From the NCBI GenBank assembly GCA_026075535.2, contig AP026545.1, positions 4,278,001 to 4,342,000 on the forward strand: a stretch of DNA of 64,000 nucleotides. The letters are read 5' to 3'. Each line of letters begins with the position of its first letter. Position 1 is the stretch's first letter. The notes under the pieces are model-generated. The model searched no databases, was not told the origin of the DNA, and saw nothing but the letters and a program-made list of their open reading frames with translations. This DNA comes from Tricholoma matsutake (Eukaryota; Basidiomycota; Agaricomycetes; Agaricales; Tricholomataceae). Shown piece after piece: positions 33,171 through 42,925 of the stretch. A program made the position numbers and the translations under genes.

Positions 33171-33752
33171 TCAGGATAGGGCATCGGTCTTCCCCATGCT
33201 GCGACCCGGACGGTGGTGCAAGGAGAAGTCGAATCTAGATAGATACAGGGACCAACGAGCTTGACAACAGTTCAATTTCTTGGCCGTCATGAAGTACTCG
33301 AGATTCTTGTGATCCGTCCAAATTTCCACCTTGTGTTGGGCACCCTCGAGGAAGTGTTGCCACTCCTCAAGCGCACGCATTATTGCCAACATCTCCTTGT
33401 CATGGATCTCGTAGTTTTGCTCTACAGCACTAAGGCTTTTGGAGTAGAATGCAACAGGATGCCACTTCTGGTCCTCCGGAGACTGCTGAGACAACACGGC
33501 GCCCATCGCAAAGTCAGAACTGTCGGCTTCTACATGAAAAGGATGCGAATCGTCAGCAAAGGTAAGGATCGGAGTGGAAGTGACCATCTCCTTAAGCTTT
33601 TCGAATGCCTCCTGTTGTGCATTATCCCACCTCCATGCCTCCTTTCCTGTCAAGTCGAACAGTGGTCGTGCATGATGTGAGAAATCCTTGATAAAACACC
33701 GATAGAAATTGATGAAGCCCAGGAAAGACTGCACCTCCTTCTTGTCGGCCAA
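33171..33752 (-). pseudogene. pol: Gypsy-3 RNase H
   Basis: KKEVQSFLGFINFYRCFIKD marks the RT thumb/connection. The acidic motifs are VEADSSDFAMGAVLSQQS, EIHDKEMLAIMRALEEWQ and IWTDHKNLEYF. The frame differs from the RT upstream owing to a small deletion around 33740 (AWPT...ADKKE). It ends with TGA at 33171 (Arg in context, ALS-stop-RAD). Confidence 0.92.
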
Positions 33753-33877
33753 GCTGTGACCCCGTTTACCTTGATAGGATCCATCTCCACTTGACCCTCC
33801 AAGATAATCAGGCTGAGGTACTCAATCTTGGTCCTTTCGAACTCACATTTGTCCTGATGAAGGTAGAGTTTGTACCG

Positions 33878-35428
33878 TCAAAGTCGCTCTAGGACGAGGC
33901 GCGTGATGCGACGGTGCTCTTCAACCGTGCGAGTGAAGATGAGGATGTCATCGAGATAGATGCAGACAACGCCTTCAAGGATGAGGTCATGGAAGATGTC
34001 ATTCATCATGGTCTGAAAGGTGGCAGGGCTATTAGTAAGGCCAAAGAACATGACAAGCGGTTCAAAAAGACCACGGTTGGTATGAAAAGCTGCCTTCCAC
34101 TCATCTCCCTCCTTTATCCTCACGTTATTATAGCCCCAACGGACATCGAGCTTGGTGAAGTATCGGGCTCCATGGAGCTGGTTTACGAGTTCGGAGATGA
34201 GGGGTAGTGGGTAGCGATTTTTGACTGTGATGTTGTTGAGCCTTCTGTAGTCTTGAACCAGTCGAAGTGAACCATCCTTCTTCTTGACAAAGAAAAAGGG
34301 AGAGGCCATGGGTGACTTCAATGGTCAAATACGTCCAGAGGCCAGGTGCTCGTTGATGAACTGGTCAAGCTGCCATTGTTCTTCCGGAGAGAGAGGATAG
34401 ACCTTGCAGGATGAAGGGGTTGCGCCGGGGGTGAGTTCGATCGCGTGATCCCATGGCTTGCGCGCAGGAAGAGAGTTGAATGACTCCTTGGAGAACATGT
34501 CTTCAAACTCATGGAGATGAGGGAGTAAGGAGTTAGTAGAGGATTTAGCAGCGTTGTTTTTGTGGAAGGCCTCGGCAAGGCGTTGGGATATGTTTGATGT
34601 GGCACACACCTCATGTGATGAGCGAATCGCAGTGTAAAAGATCCGATCACCCTCCTCCACTTCCTCTGGGTCCTCATCATCATCATCCGAGTCCGGCATT
34701 AGATCAGGAACCCCTTCCAATTCCACTTCAGGTATAGGCAGGGGTCCAGCACGACACTTCTGAGTACGTCGTATTGCCACCTTCTGTCCACAACGTTCTT
34801 GCCTGACTTCTGTGAAACACGTCCAACAGCGGGATGGACATCGGCTCATGGTAACCTCCCCGGTATGCCAGTCGACCTCTGGGTTATGGTCTCGAAGCCA
34901 TGGATATCCCAAAATCACCTTTTGCTTTCCTAATTGAGTGACAGCAAAAAGGGCACGCTCACTATGATCTTTGTAATGGAGAACCAGGTCTGCAACCTCT
35001 CAGATGGCACCCACTTCATTTGGGGATCCATCCACGTTATATACAGGTATCGGACGTGAGAGTGAGCGAGTATTTAGGCGATGTTGTTGTACCAGATGGG
35101 AATCGATGAAGAGACCAGTCGCACCAGAGTCCAGGAGCGCAGAGACACTGAGTATCTGTCCAGTGTCGGTCGTCTGCAGTTCGATGGCTAGGTTTAAGGA
35201 ATGTGCAGAGGGAGTGGATGCCACAATATACTTGCGTGGTAGTTTACGTTCCCATGATTTAATTTTGGGATGTGGAGTAGAAGGAGAGATGGGGAGAGCA
35301 GGTACGTCTTTAGCCAACTTCGAAGGGTCAGAGAGGGGAGCAGTCACAGAAATGGATTCATTCTCTGGGGATTCAACTGACAAGACTTCAAAGTGGTTAT
35401 GGACAGGCAGTGAGGGCATACGATTCAC
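33878..35428 (-). pseudogene. pol: Gypsy-3 protease and reverse transcriptase
   Basis: The retropepsin motif VSALLDSGATGLFIDS is intact. After a linker with an Asp/Glu run, the RT shows [52 protein letters not shown] and the catalytic YLDD at 33958-33947. TGA codons at 35000, 34325 and 33878 stand for Arg; next to 34325 a TTG probably replaces a Ser TCG. All lie in one frame. Confidence 0.93.
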
Positions 35429-36543
35429 TCGCTGCGAATAGGAAAATCCTGCTCCTCTACAACTTCCAACTTAATCTCCTCTGCAACTTGATCCTTCGCT
35501 TCCTCAACATCTACAAGTGCCAACAAATCTTGCAGGAGTTCGTCTCGTCCCTCGGGGGTGAGCATGCGGATATCCTGACGATGGGGACATGCTCCAGCCC
35601 TGTGTCCGGGTTCCCCACCATGGTAGCAGAGATCCAACTTACGTGCACGGCTGCAGGCTGCATCAACATCCATTGGTACTGGGACATTGACAGCTGGTGT
35701 GGGAGTTTGACAAACAGGAATGGGGTTGGGGCAGGGGAGGCTTTGATTGAAGGTGTAGGGTGTATGAGTGGTAGTTGGAGCACGGAATGCAGCATTAAAC
35801 ACCGCATTTGTGAGTCGGTTCTCGTCACAGAGTGAAGCAGCTTCATACCAAGCAAGGATATCATCGTCTGCTGGGCGCCCTTCCAACATCTGTGCAATCT
35901 GGTCCTGAATTTCTTGGTTGAGTCCCCATCAGAACTTCACCACCACTGGTAACCCACTCCCATATCCTGCCATGTCCACCAAATCCTTGAACTCATCGAT
36001 ATAATCGTCCACGGATCGACGTCCCTGGTGGTAAGTGGATGACTCAAGTTGTGTCACTGCTCGGTGGTGTTCATTGAGGGGGCAGAAGTGGCGTACAAAC
36101 TCAGCTCGAAAGTCACCCCAAGTGGAGAAAGGTAGAGAACCGAGTTCTTTAGTTTGACGTAGGATATGGTCCACATAGAGATAGGCACGTTCAGATTTCA
36201 TGTATGTGAAGGCCCAATAAATTTTTGCAGCCTCATCAACGAATTGATGCGACTGGAGACTAATGTATAACTCACAGGAATTAAGGAATGCACGTCCCTG
36301 CGCACGTGCACCATTAAATTCGGTGGGGGGGGACGGTTTGATCTGGGCATGTTCCTTAGTGGACATGTTTGGCAAAATGTCATTGTTGGGTGCGCTTGGA
36401 GTCATAAAGGGGGAACTATTGGTCATAGGGTTAGCCTGGAGGGTCCTAACGAAGTTTTCAATCGTAGATTTAAGCAAGTCGATTTGCACGCGCATTCTGG
36501 AATCATCGCTTTCAAGCGCGTCGAAGCGTTCTGATGCATCCAT
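35425..36543 (-). pseudogene. gag: Gypsy-3 gag
   Basis: Starts MDASERFDALESDDSRMRVQ. The capsid-like part includes PTEFNGARAQGRAFLNSCEL, AFTYMKSERAYLYVDHI and FVRHFCPLNEHHRAVTQL. A TGA at 35929 follows VVVKF where Arg-Arg would be expected. The zinc knuckle near the end reads CYHGGEPGHRAGAC, with Gly where the second Cys should be. Gag and pol overlap by a few bases in different frames. Confidence 0.9.
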
Positions 36544-36708
36544 GTCGCTAGGGAGCGTGTTTGGCGAAAATGGCAGCGTAATAAAGGTGAGATTATCTGG
36601 AACGGTGTGTAGGGACTCTGTGGAGCCTTGGGAAGCATCGTCCAGTCCGTACCTGCCTATCTTGGGCAGCGCGTTCGCAATTTTCGGGCCTTAGGGAGAG
36701 TTTTCTAC

Positions 36709-37134
36709 TATAAGGGCAACCTAAGCCTCTAGCAAAGGGAAATCCAAAGTTAAAATTATACTACATAATACAGGCATTGGGGACACACCTAGCAAAGGGA
36801 AATCCGAAGAGAAAACTCTAAGGATCCCCTTGCTGATGCCCAGTATATGTGAAGACAACAAAAATCAAATATAACCTAAAAATAGAAAAAGGCGGAGATA
36901 GGCGGATCAAGGCCGCTGAATGACATCATACCAAGGGGTATGTGTCGGAAGGGGTACTCCGCCTCTAAATATAAAAGTGTCAACATGTACAAACATGATA
37001 GCAAGGGAAAATTAGTAATAAAATCCAGAAAAATCATAGAAAATGAAGAATAGAAGGAAACGAGGTGGGGAAAAATATAGGACGAACATAAAAAATAGGA
37101 AAAACACACAGGGCACCCCCCTAGTCCCCTTACA
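36709..37134 (-). repeat. Gypsy-3 5' LTR
   Basis: 426 bp, identical to the 3' LTR except for five CpG-type transitions. Confidence 0.95.
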
Positions 37135-37167
37135 GGTAGGTGGACTTTGTAGATCAGCTTGACCTTT

Positions 37168-37828
37168 TGTTAAGACTATAGGTCTTTAACTCAGCCTTGG
37201 CTTCATATGTCACAGTTGGATGCTTTCCAACTATATCGGTATCGCACTAGGAGGCTTTCCTAGTGTATTGGGCTTCTGGCCTTCACCTGGGTACTTCCTC
37301 AAGTCGTTACGGCTATCCGTACTCAGAGGCTTTCTGAGTAGACTGTCAGTTCGTGTATCACAGTTGGAGGCTTTCCAACTGTCGAGTTCGAGTTATCACA
37401 GCTAGGGGCTTCCTAAGCTGTCGAGTGTTCTGATTGAGTCTAAGACCGTTGATTGAATTAGGTCAAGCTAAGGAATACAGGCAGTATTACTGTAGCTTAT
37501 ATACGGTTCAGAGAATGTCTATCGTCCAATCGGAATATGAGATCCTTGTCAAGTAAATATAGAAGGAACAATAGAACAGTAAGCCTCATGCCTAGCATGA
37601 GGAGTCCGATGTCACAGAGTGCTGTGGCACAGCATGTCGAAGAACAATAGCAAATAACCCTCATGCCAAGCATGAGGCGTCCGATGTGACAGATCCGATA
37701 TCAAGGGTCCAATGTCAAGGAGTCCGATGTCAAGGAGTCCGATGTCATGGAGTCCGACGTCACGGAATACTGCGGTGCAGCATGTCGATTGACAGGAGTC
37801 AGGTCAGGGGGTGTCTCCATCAGAAGTG
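37168..37828 (-). repeat. Gypsy-2 5' LTR, outer end truncated
   Basis: Matches 24312-24977 and stops where the other copy continues for about 63-75 bp. The sequence beyond belongs to a GGTCC-type TIR element, so a deletion removed the LTR tip, the TSD and the left tip of that element together. Confidence 0.85.
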
Positions 37829-39258
37829 AGTTGTAGACTGGTTTGAACTGGTCTTTGGGCTGTTTTTATGAGTCTAACTAAATTATAATATATCGTAGAT
37901 AAAACTAATTATATTTACACCCTGTGAGCAGTTGCTCGCAGCGGTATTGCTAAAAGACTGAAAGAAAACCAAAAAGAACAAGATAATAAAAAAATAGCCC
38001 CACTGTCTCACATTTGTAGTGATGGTGGGGGGTCAAGAGTGGTTGTCATTTGTTGTCTCCTCCCCATTGCATGTTGCCACCTCTCCTGTTCTTGTTGTTG
38101 TCCATTTTGTGCTCCCTGTCAGTTGTCAGCCCCTCCCTGTGTGCATTGTTGTTCGTCATTGGCACCTCTGTTACCCCCTATGAGCAGTGGCTTGTAGGCG
38201 GGTTGGTGGTGCTCTGAAGTGGTGTCGGCTGTCATTCCTGGCTGCCATTGCTGTTGCTATCTGGTAGTGGCGGTACCTGTTGCCACCCTGCAAGCAGAGG
38301 CTCGCAGTGGTGACATATGGCATGGGTGGTGTATGGTGAGGGCCCAGGTGTGTTGTGTGGTGGCTAGGTGACATCATTAGTAAAAGAAATAAGATTAAAC
38401 AAAAAAAAATACTCAACAGCCCAAACAATGACTAGCATCATCTGGGCTGTCTGCAGCAGACTCCCCTGATTCGTCCTCGTCATCCCCCTGATTCATCCTC
38501 ATTGCCCCCCCCTGATTTGTCCTTATCCCCCTGATTTGTCATCCTTGTCATCCCCGCTATTTGTTGTCAGCAGTCGTCGTCATCCAGGAAAGAACCTGTT
38601 GCCACCCTGTGAGCAGAGGCTCGCAGCGGCAGCGCCAGGCTTGTGTGCATCATTTGGTGGGTGGGCGGCATCATTATCAAAATGCAAAAACCTAATAATG
38701 AAGAAAAACAAGTAGTTAGTAAAAGAAAGAAGAAGTGAACTTTAAAAATATACCCTGCTTTGTGTTTGTTGGTTTGCGTGGTCGTGGTTGCAGACCAGGG
38801 TGGTGACACAGCATTGTTGATGTTGTTGTTGTGGTCATGGGAAGTCTTCAGGCATATGGTGCCACTTTTGTTTTTGTGAGCACAAACATGACCACATGGT
38901 CTGTGCACAGCCACAGGGTATATAAGTACCCACCCAAACAACTCCTTTTACGCTGGCTTGTCCCACTCTATGTAAATATAACTTAAATAGTAATAGTAGT
39001 ATATATTTTGGTCTTTTAGATACTTATTTCTGTATTTTGTACCAAACTTATGCTATATATCTAGTAGTATAAACATGGCTAAAAGACCAGTTAAGACTGG
39101 TTTCAACTGGTCTTACATCAGTTTTTGTGAGTTTACGAAAGTGATCAACTGACAACTGAACCAATCCCAATATAGGGTGAACCAAGACCAACAGTTCAGT
39201 CTCTTGCAGTTAAGTTTGGTTAAGGGTCCAGTCTTTTTCCAGTCTTATAGACTGGACC
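37829..39258. mobile_element. Left-truncated GGTCC-family TIR element with hairpins and intron-like module
   Basis: The right end GGACCCTTGAACACTA (TAGTGTTCAAGGGTCC reversed) at 39243-39258 matches the family TIR; the left end is missing. Inside are hairpin motifs at 37923-37940 and near 38180, 38290 and 38605, a 24-bp CCCCCTGATTCGTCCTCGTC repeat at 38462-38550, and a 62-nt minus-strand intron-like segment (38753-38692: GTATAT, TACTAACTA, CATTATTAG). It interrupts Helitron coding. No transposase. Confidence 0.6.
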
Positions 39259-40101
39259 CTTGAACACTACTTTCAAAGTTGCAGAAGAAGTTGCTTCTCG
39301 GAACGACAATGCAATTTTATCCTTCAGAGGGTCAGGTACCAGCTGTGGCCAGCTCGGGGAAGGAGCAACATCAGGGGGAATAGCAACACATGGTTTCTTG
39401 CCTTTCAACAAAGAGTGCACATGGTTTTTCAATGTCTTCTGCAGTCATGTCACACTCATGGCTGGATCATGAGCGACCTCATAAACATTGAGCAGTTTCA
39501 GTAATAAAACCTGGGAAGCTTTGGGACCAACTGCTGAGAGCAATTGGGCTTGCATTGTGTCCACATCACCAGGATCAATGGTGTATTCAGTCTGAATGTC
39601 CTGACAAGCTGCCTGTAAATCAGGCAAAAATGCACATTCACCTTTAATGAAATGCTGCCAGAGAATACCCCTCAGGTCATCAACAGAACCAGCACAACTA
39701 ATACCATGTGATGCAGCCAATGCCAGTAATGCAGGCTTCCTCATAATGTTCAAGCCCAAGAAAGAGCTTGTACAGCTCACGCCTGCTGTGTTGGCAGCAA
39801 GGATAGACTGAACCTCTAAACCACTCAACAAAAAATCTCTCTCGTCCCTACCAGCCATATGCAAACCCAATGCATTGCATATCTCATGGAGCAATGGAAG
39901 AGGGAATGAAATTTGGAAAGCCAGATCATACAAGCTAGATGACACGGTATGCAACAACTGAGATGCAGAATAGGAGCCTGCAGTGACAAGACAAGTTGGT
40001 GCTTGCTGACAAGCACAGAGCCCGTTAAGCAAATGGTGACACAGAGCCTGTCTCCATAGTTCAAAAGACAGTCCCTCAAACACAAGTCCATGAGCATTCA
40101 A
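39259..40101 (-). pseudogene. Helitron polyprotein N-terminal region
   Basis: Minus frame from 40101: MNAHGLVFEGLSFELWRQAL, HLLNGLCACQQAPTC, then a SAP-like helix-turn-helix patch (LLALAASHGISCAGSVDDLR), then, after a stop and shift near 39445, SWPQLVPDPLKDKIALSFRE and ATSSATLK, which is the conserved stretch before the DUF6570-like domain in fungal Helitrons. The TIR element at 37829-39258 breaks it directly afterwards. Confidence 0.7.
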
Positions 40102-40988
40102 CCGCTGTGTTCAACTGCATTTCAGAAGCACCATACATGACAAAGTGGGGGGAATCACAGTAGCACATGGTGCTCAGCAAAACATGAAGATCAGGCAAAA
40201 CACACGTCGAGGATTGTGAATCTCTGGGATCCAGAGAATCGAGATGGAGGGGCACCCTCCAGACCCAGGACCCTGGGGGGTCTCTAAGAGGTGTAAATGT
40301 AGGTGGCACACATTGGAAAAGGAGACAAACCATGGGGAGACACAGTTGTCATTGTGAACTCCTCCATGCTGAGGGGGTGAACACTGTCCTATATATCATT
40401 CTCACATAGGGCAGCAAACCAGTCTAAGCCAAGGGATCCTCACTCCAAATCACAGAGCTGGAATTGTACCAGGCAACCAAAAGTGTGGTCACACCAGCGA
40501 ATGGTGATCAAGATGGGACAGGAGGTGTCAAGACTGGCAAAGAGTGCGTGGGGCAAAAATGAAACAGAAGATGAGCAGTCAAAATCAGTAGGAATTATGC
40601 AGTTAGCAATAAGGGCACTCATGGGAAGCAATAGGAGGGAGCAAAGTGAAAAGGCAAGAAAAGGGGGCTCACAGTAATGAGAGGATGTCATGGGACGACA
40701 GAATCTGCCTCAAATGATTTTCACAGACAGTGCCAATGTCATGGGATGTAGGATTTGGTGAGAAACATTTTTGCAGGAGTAATATGGTTATATGATGCTC
40801 TCAATCCAAGGATCACCAATGACAAGCACACACTGAGTACTGACACCTGACACCTCCCAAAAATAGAAATCCTGACAAGCTCAATTGAGTTTCAATGCAA
40901 TCAACGACCACAATGACAACACCAACAACAAGCTCATTAGTAAGTTTTTCCTTTCATATTGTTTATTTTGACTGAGTATACATATGAA
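40102..40988 (-). other. Helitron 5' region, degraded
   Basis: Short minus frames such as 40333-40076 (SWVWRVPLHLDSLDPRDSQS) may be further polyprotein N-terminus, but frames change and stops are frequent. The plus frames are shadows. Copia-1 begins at 40994 after the TSD CTAAG. Confidence 0.4.
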
Positions 40989-40993
40989 CTAAG

Positions 40994-41336
40994 TGTAGAA
41001 ATGTGATCTTATTACAATTAAAATCATTCTCAGTCTCTGTACAAGTGACTTTATTGAGGTTTACTGTACCTAGTACAATTAAAATTGTTCTACAGGTACA
41101 GTAAGTATTGTACTATAAATAGGTAATTAAAATGAAGCTCACCTCAGTCTATGTACAAGTGACTGAGGTGGTAGTGTAACTATCATGCCAATATATATGT
41201 ATGATGTGTAACAAAGAGAGAAAGGGAATAAAGAAGAGACAAGGGGAACTATTCTATGGACCATATATGTGCATCAAAGGGGTATGCTAAATATAGTACA
41301 CACATCAAAAATGAGACTCACAGTGTAATCTCAACA
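40994..41336 (-). repeat. Copia-1 3' LTR
   Basis: 343 bp, matching 55163-55499 with several differences. Confidence 0.92.
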
Positions 41337-41399
41337 CTCCTCCTCACCATGAATACTCCTCCTCACTATGAATACTCCTCCTCACATGGAATCACATTA

Positions 41400-41860
41400 G
41401 TGTAGGCTGAGATGATTTCAAAGATAAGTGAATTGTTTAGCATCCAAGGCTTTTGTAAACCAGGTGTTGACATAATCAATATTTAGGTTGTCCGATTGAA
41501 CATGCAAGCACAAAAAATGGTATTTGATATTGATGTGCTTAACACAAGAGTGAACCAATGGATCCTCAGATAAGGTTTTGGTAGTGTTGTTGTTGCAAAA
41601 AATAGTGGTTGAGGAATGTTGTCGGTAGTCAATTGCACTAAGTAAAGTATGCAGCCAGATGCATTCTTTTGCAGCCTCAAATGCTGCAATGTATTCTGCC
41701 TCACAAATAGATGCTGCCATGGCCTTTTGTTTGCACGCTGCCCAAGATACAGCACCTGAACCAAGTGAGCATATATAACCCCCAATACTATGATGAGTGT
41801 CAAGGCAGTTAGCTCAGTTGGATTCACTAAATGCATGTAGGGTAATGGGAAGATGGCCAC
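41400..41860 (-). pseudogene. pol: Copia-1 RNase H
   Basis: MAASICEAEYIAAFEAAKEC is the third acidic motif of copia RNase H, IFCNNNTTKTLSEDPLVHSC corresponds to the CDN motif (Asp changed to Asn), and CVKHINIKYHFL is the H-I-D-I-K-Y-H-F motif with Asp to Asn. FTKALDAKQF closes the domain. The upstream part lies in a second frame (41860-41483). Confidence 0.85.
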
Positions 41861-41943
41861 CCAGATGAAGTTTTAAATCTCTAGTCCCTTTGAGGTAGCA
41901 AACCAGTCTAATAGCGGTGTCCCAGTGTTTGAATGAGTAAGAG

Positions 41944-42525
41944 TCAAGACATTGTGAGAGCTGTTGAACTGCATAGGAAATACATATTGGGATGGGTGGA
42001 AATTGCTAAGTAAAGCAAACACCCAACAAGGGAGCAGTAAGGGAGTTTGGTGAGAGCATTCTTGGTGTCTAGTGACATGGACTGTGGGTCAGAGCAACAT
42101 AATTTTGAGCCAGGTTCAAGGTGGGCAGAAACTGGGTGAGCATCTTTTTGACCAAACTGTTCAATAATTTTGTCAATAAGTGCCATCTGTGAGAGCGCAA
42201 CATCATGTGTGTCCCTGTCCCATGTAACGGCAATACCCATAATAAAATGTGCTGTCCCCAATTCAGATATTGTCCATACCTTATGCATTTGGTCTTCAAA
42301 ATGCTCATTTTCATCCTTGGAGTTGGTGATGGCTAAGTAGTCATCAATGTGGACCACAGCAATAATTGTACCAGTGTCAGTTTTGCATTAATATATACAT
42401 GATTCACATGAGAGGCACATGAATCCCCAATTGAGCATCTACATGTTGAGGGTCTGATTCCAAATATGTCTGCTCTGTTTCATGCCATATAGACCACACT
42501 GGAGCTGCCAAACCCAGTCCTCCTT
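41944..42525 (-). pseudogene. pol: Copia-1 reverse transcriptase, C-terminal part
   Basis: MVHIDDYLAITNSKDENEHF covers the catalytic loop (YVDD changed to HIDD), followed by ISELGTAHFIMGIAVTWDRD, ALSQMALIDKIIEQFGQ and LPYCSLVGCLLYLAISTHPN, the thumb and connection. The upstream RT half continues at 45317 beyond the TRIM-like insertion. Confidence 0.85.
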
Positions 42526-42530
42526 CCCTG

Positions 42531-42713
42531 TGGAAGGAAGCTGGAGCTTCCAACACTCAGGGACTGAGAACTATAAGGAACTTAGTATATTCGAGAGGGA
42601 AAAACTAAGATACAATACAAGTACTCAAAGTATAGACTATATACTACTGGAATAACATGTGATAACAGGTGCAGATGTAGATAAGGAATGCTGATGTAAG
42701 AGACACTCTTACA
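42531..42713 (-). repeat. TRIM-like element 3' LTR
   Basis: 183 bp. Contains a GGAAGCTGGAGCTTCC palindrome near one end. Confidence 0.88.
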
Positions 42714-42850
42714 CTCTCTCATACTTCGAAAAATTTGACAGGGGGGGGGCTGACTTGAATCAACAAGTCACAGGCAGACTTTACACATCGGTGAAAACAT
42801 TGAGCAGCCTGACAGTGGGCATTGATGATGACAGGGTGTTTATGATGACA

Positions 42851-42925
42851 GGGCATTGACAATGATGGGGTGTTGACAATGATGGGGTGTTGACAATGAT
42901 GGGGTGTTGACAATGATGGGGTGTT
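42851..42925. repeat. 17-bp tandem repeat
   Basis: About four and a half units of ACAATGATGGGGTGTTG inside the TRIM-like element. Confidence 0.85.

Larger units (their letters stand above)
31099..37134 (-). mobile_element. Gypsy-3: full-length Ty3/gypsy chromovirus, 6036 bp, marY1-like size
   Basis: Two 426-bp LTRs (31099-31524 and 36709-37134) with ends TGTAAGGGG...CCCTTATA flank gag and pol. The target duplication GGTAG lies at 31094-31098 and 37135-37139. The LTRs differ at only five positions, all CpG/TpG or CpG/CpA, so it is a recent insertion. Coding is interrupted only by seven TGA codons and one frameshift near 33740. The dimensions match what I recall for marY1 of Tricholoma matsutake; identity needs an alignment. 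It lies in the 5' region of gypsy-2. Confidence 0.96.
24312..37828 (-). mobile_element. Gypsy-2: chromodomain Ty3/gypsy element, hosting gypsy-3
   Basis: LTRs at 24312-25040 (3') and 37168-37828 (5', truncated by about 70 bp at its outer end) share the end TGTTAAGACTATAGG as read on the plus strand. Gag and pol lie between on the minus strand; pol is in a single frame from 29973 to 25657 apart from TGA codons. Gypsy-3 (31099-37134) is inserted between the 5' LTR and gag. The element sits in a Helitron coding region. The right target duplication is lost with the LTR end, so no TSD can be shown. Confidence 0.9.
20455..40988 (-). mobile_element. Fungal Helitron, interrupted (coding in 20455-24311 and 39259-40988)
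   Basis: Minus-strand coding segments of a Helitron polyprotein are found on both sides of the gypsy-2/gypsy-3/TIR-element block: N-terminal region at 40.1-39.26 kb, then DUF6570-like, Helitron-like N and Rep regions at 24.3-21.8 kb. The 3' end is placed at 20455: a 10-bp stem (GTCACATCAC, 20465-20474 with 20496-20505), then AATTAACTAA followed by T, matching the Helitron rule of a terminal hairpin plus CTRR before T. The 5' TC end was not located; copia-1 (TSD CTAAG) splits the element at 40989 and the remainder may continue past 55505. No PIF1-type helicase motifs are seen. Confidence 0.8.

Noticed and set aside
37829..39258. Calling this segment a complete hAT-like element
   Set aside because: Only the right TIR is present; the left end and TSD are missing at the junction with the gypsy-2 LTR.
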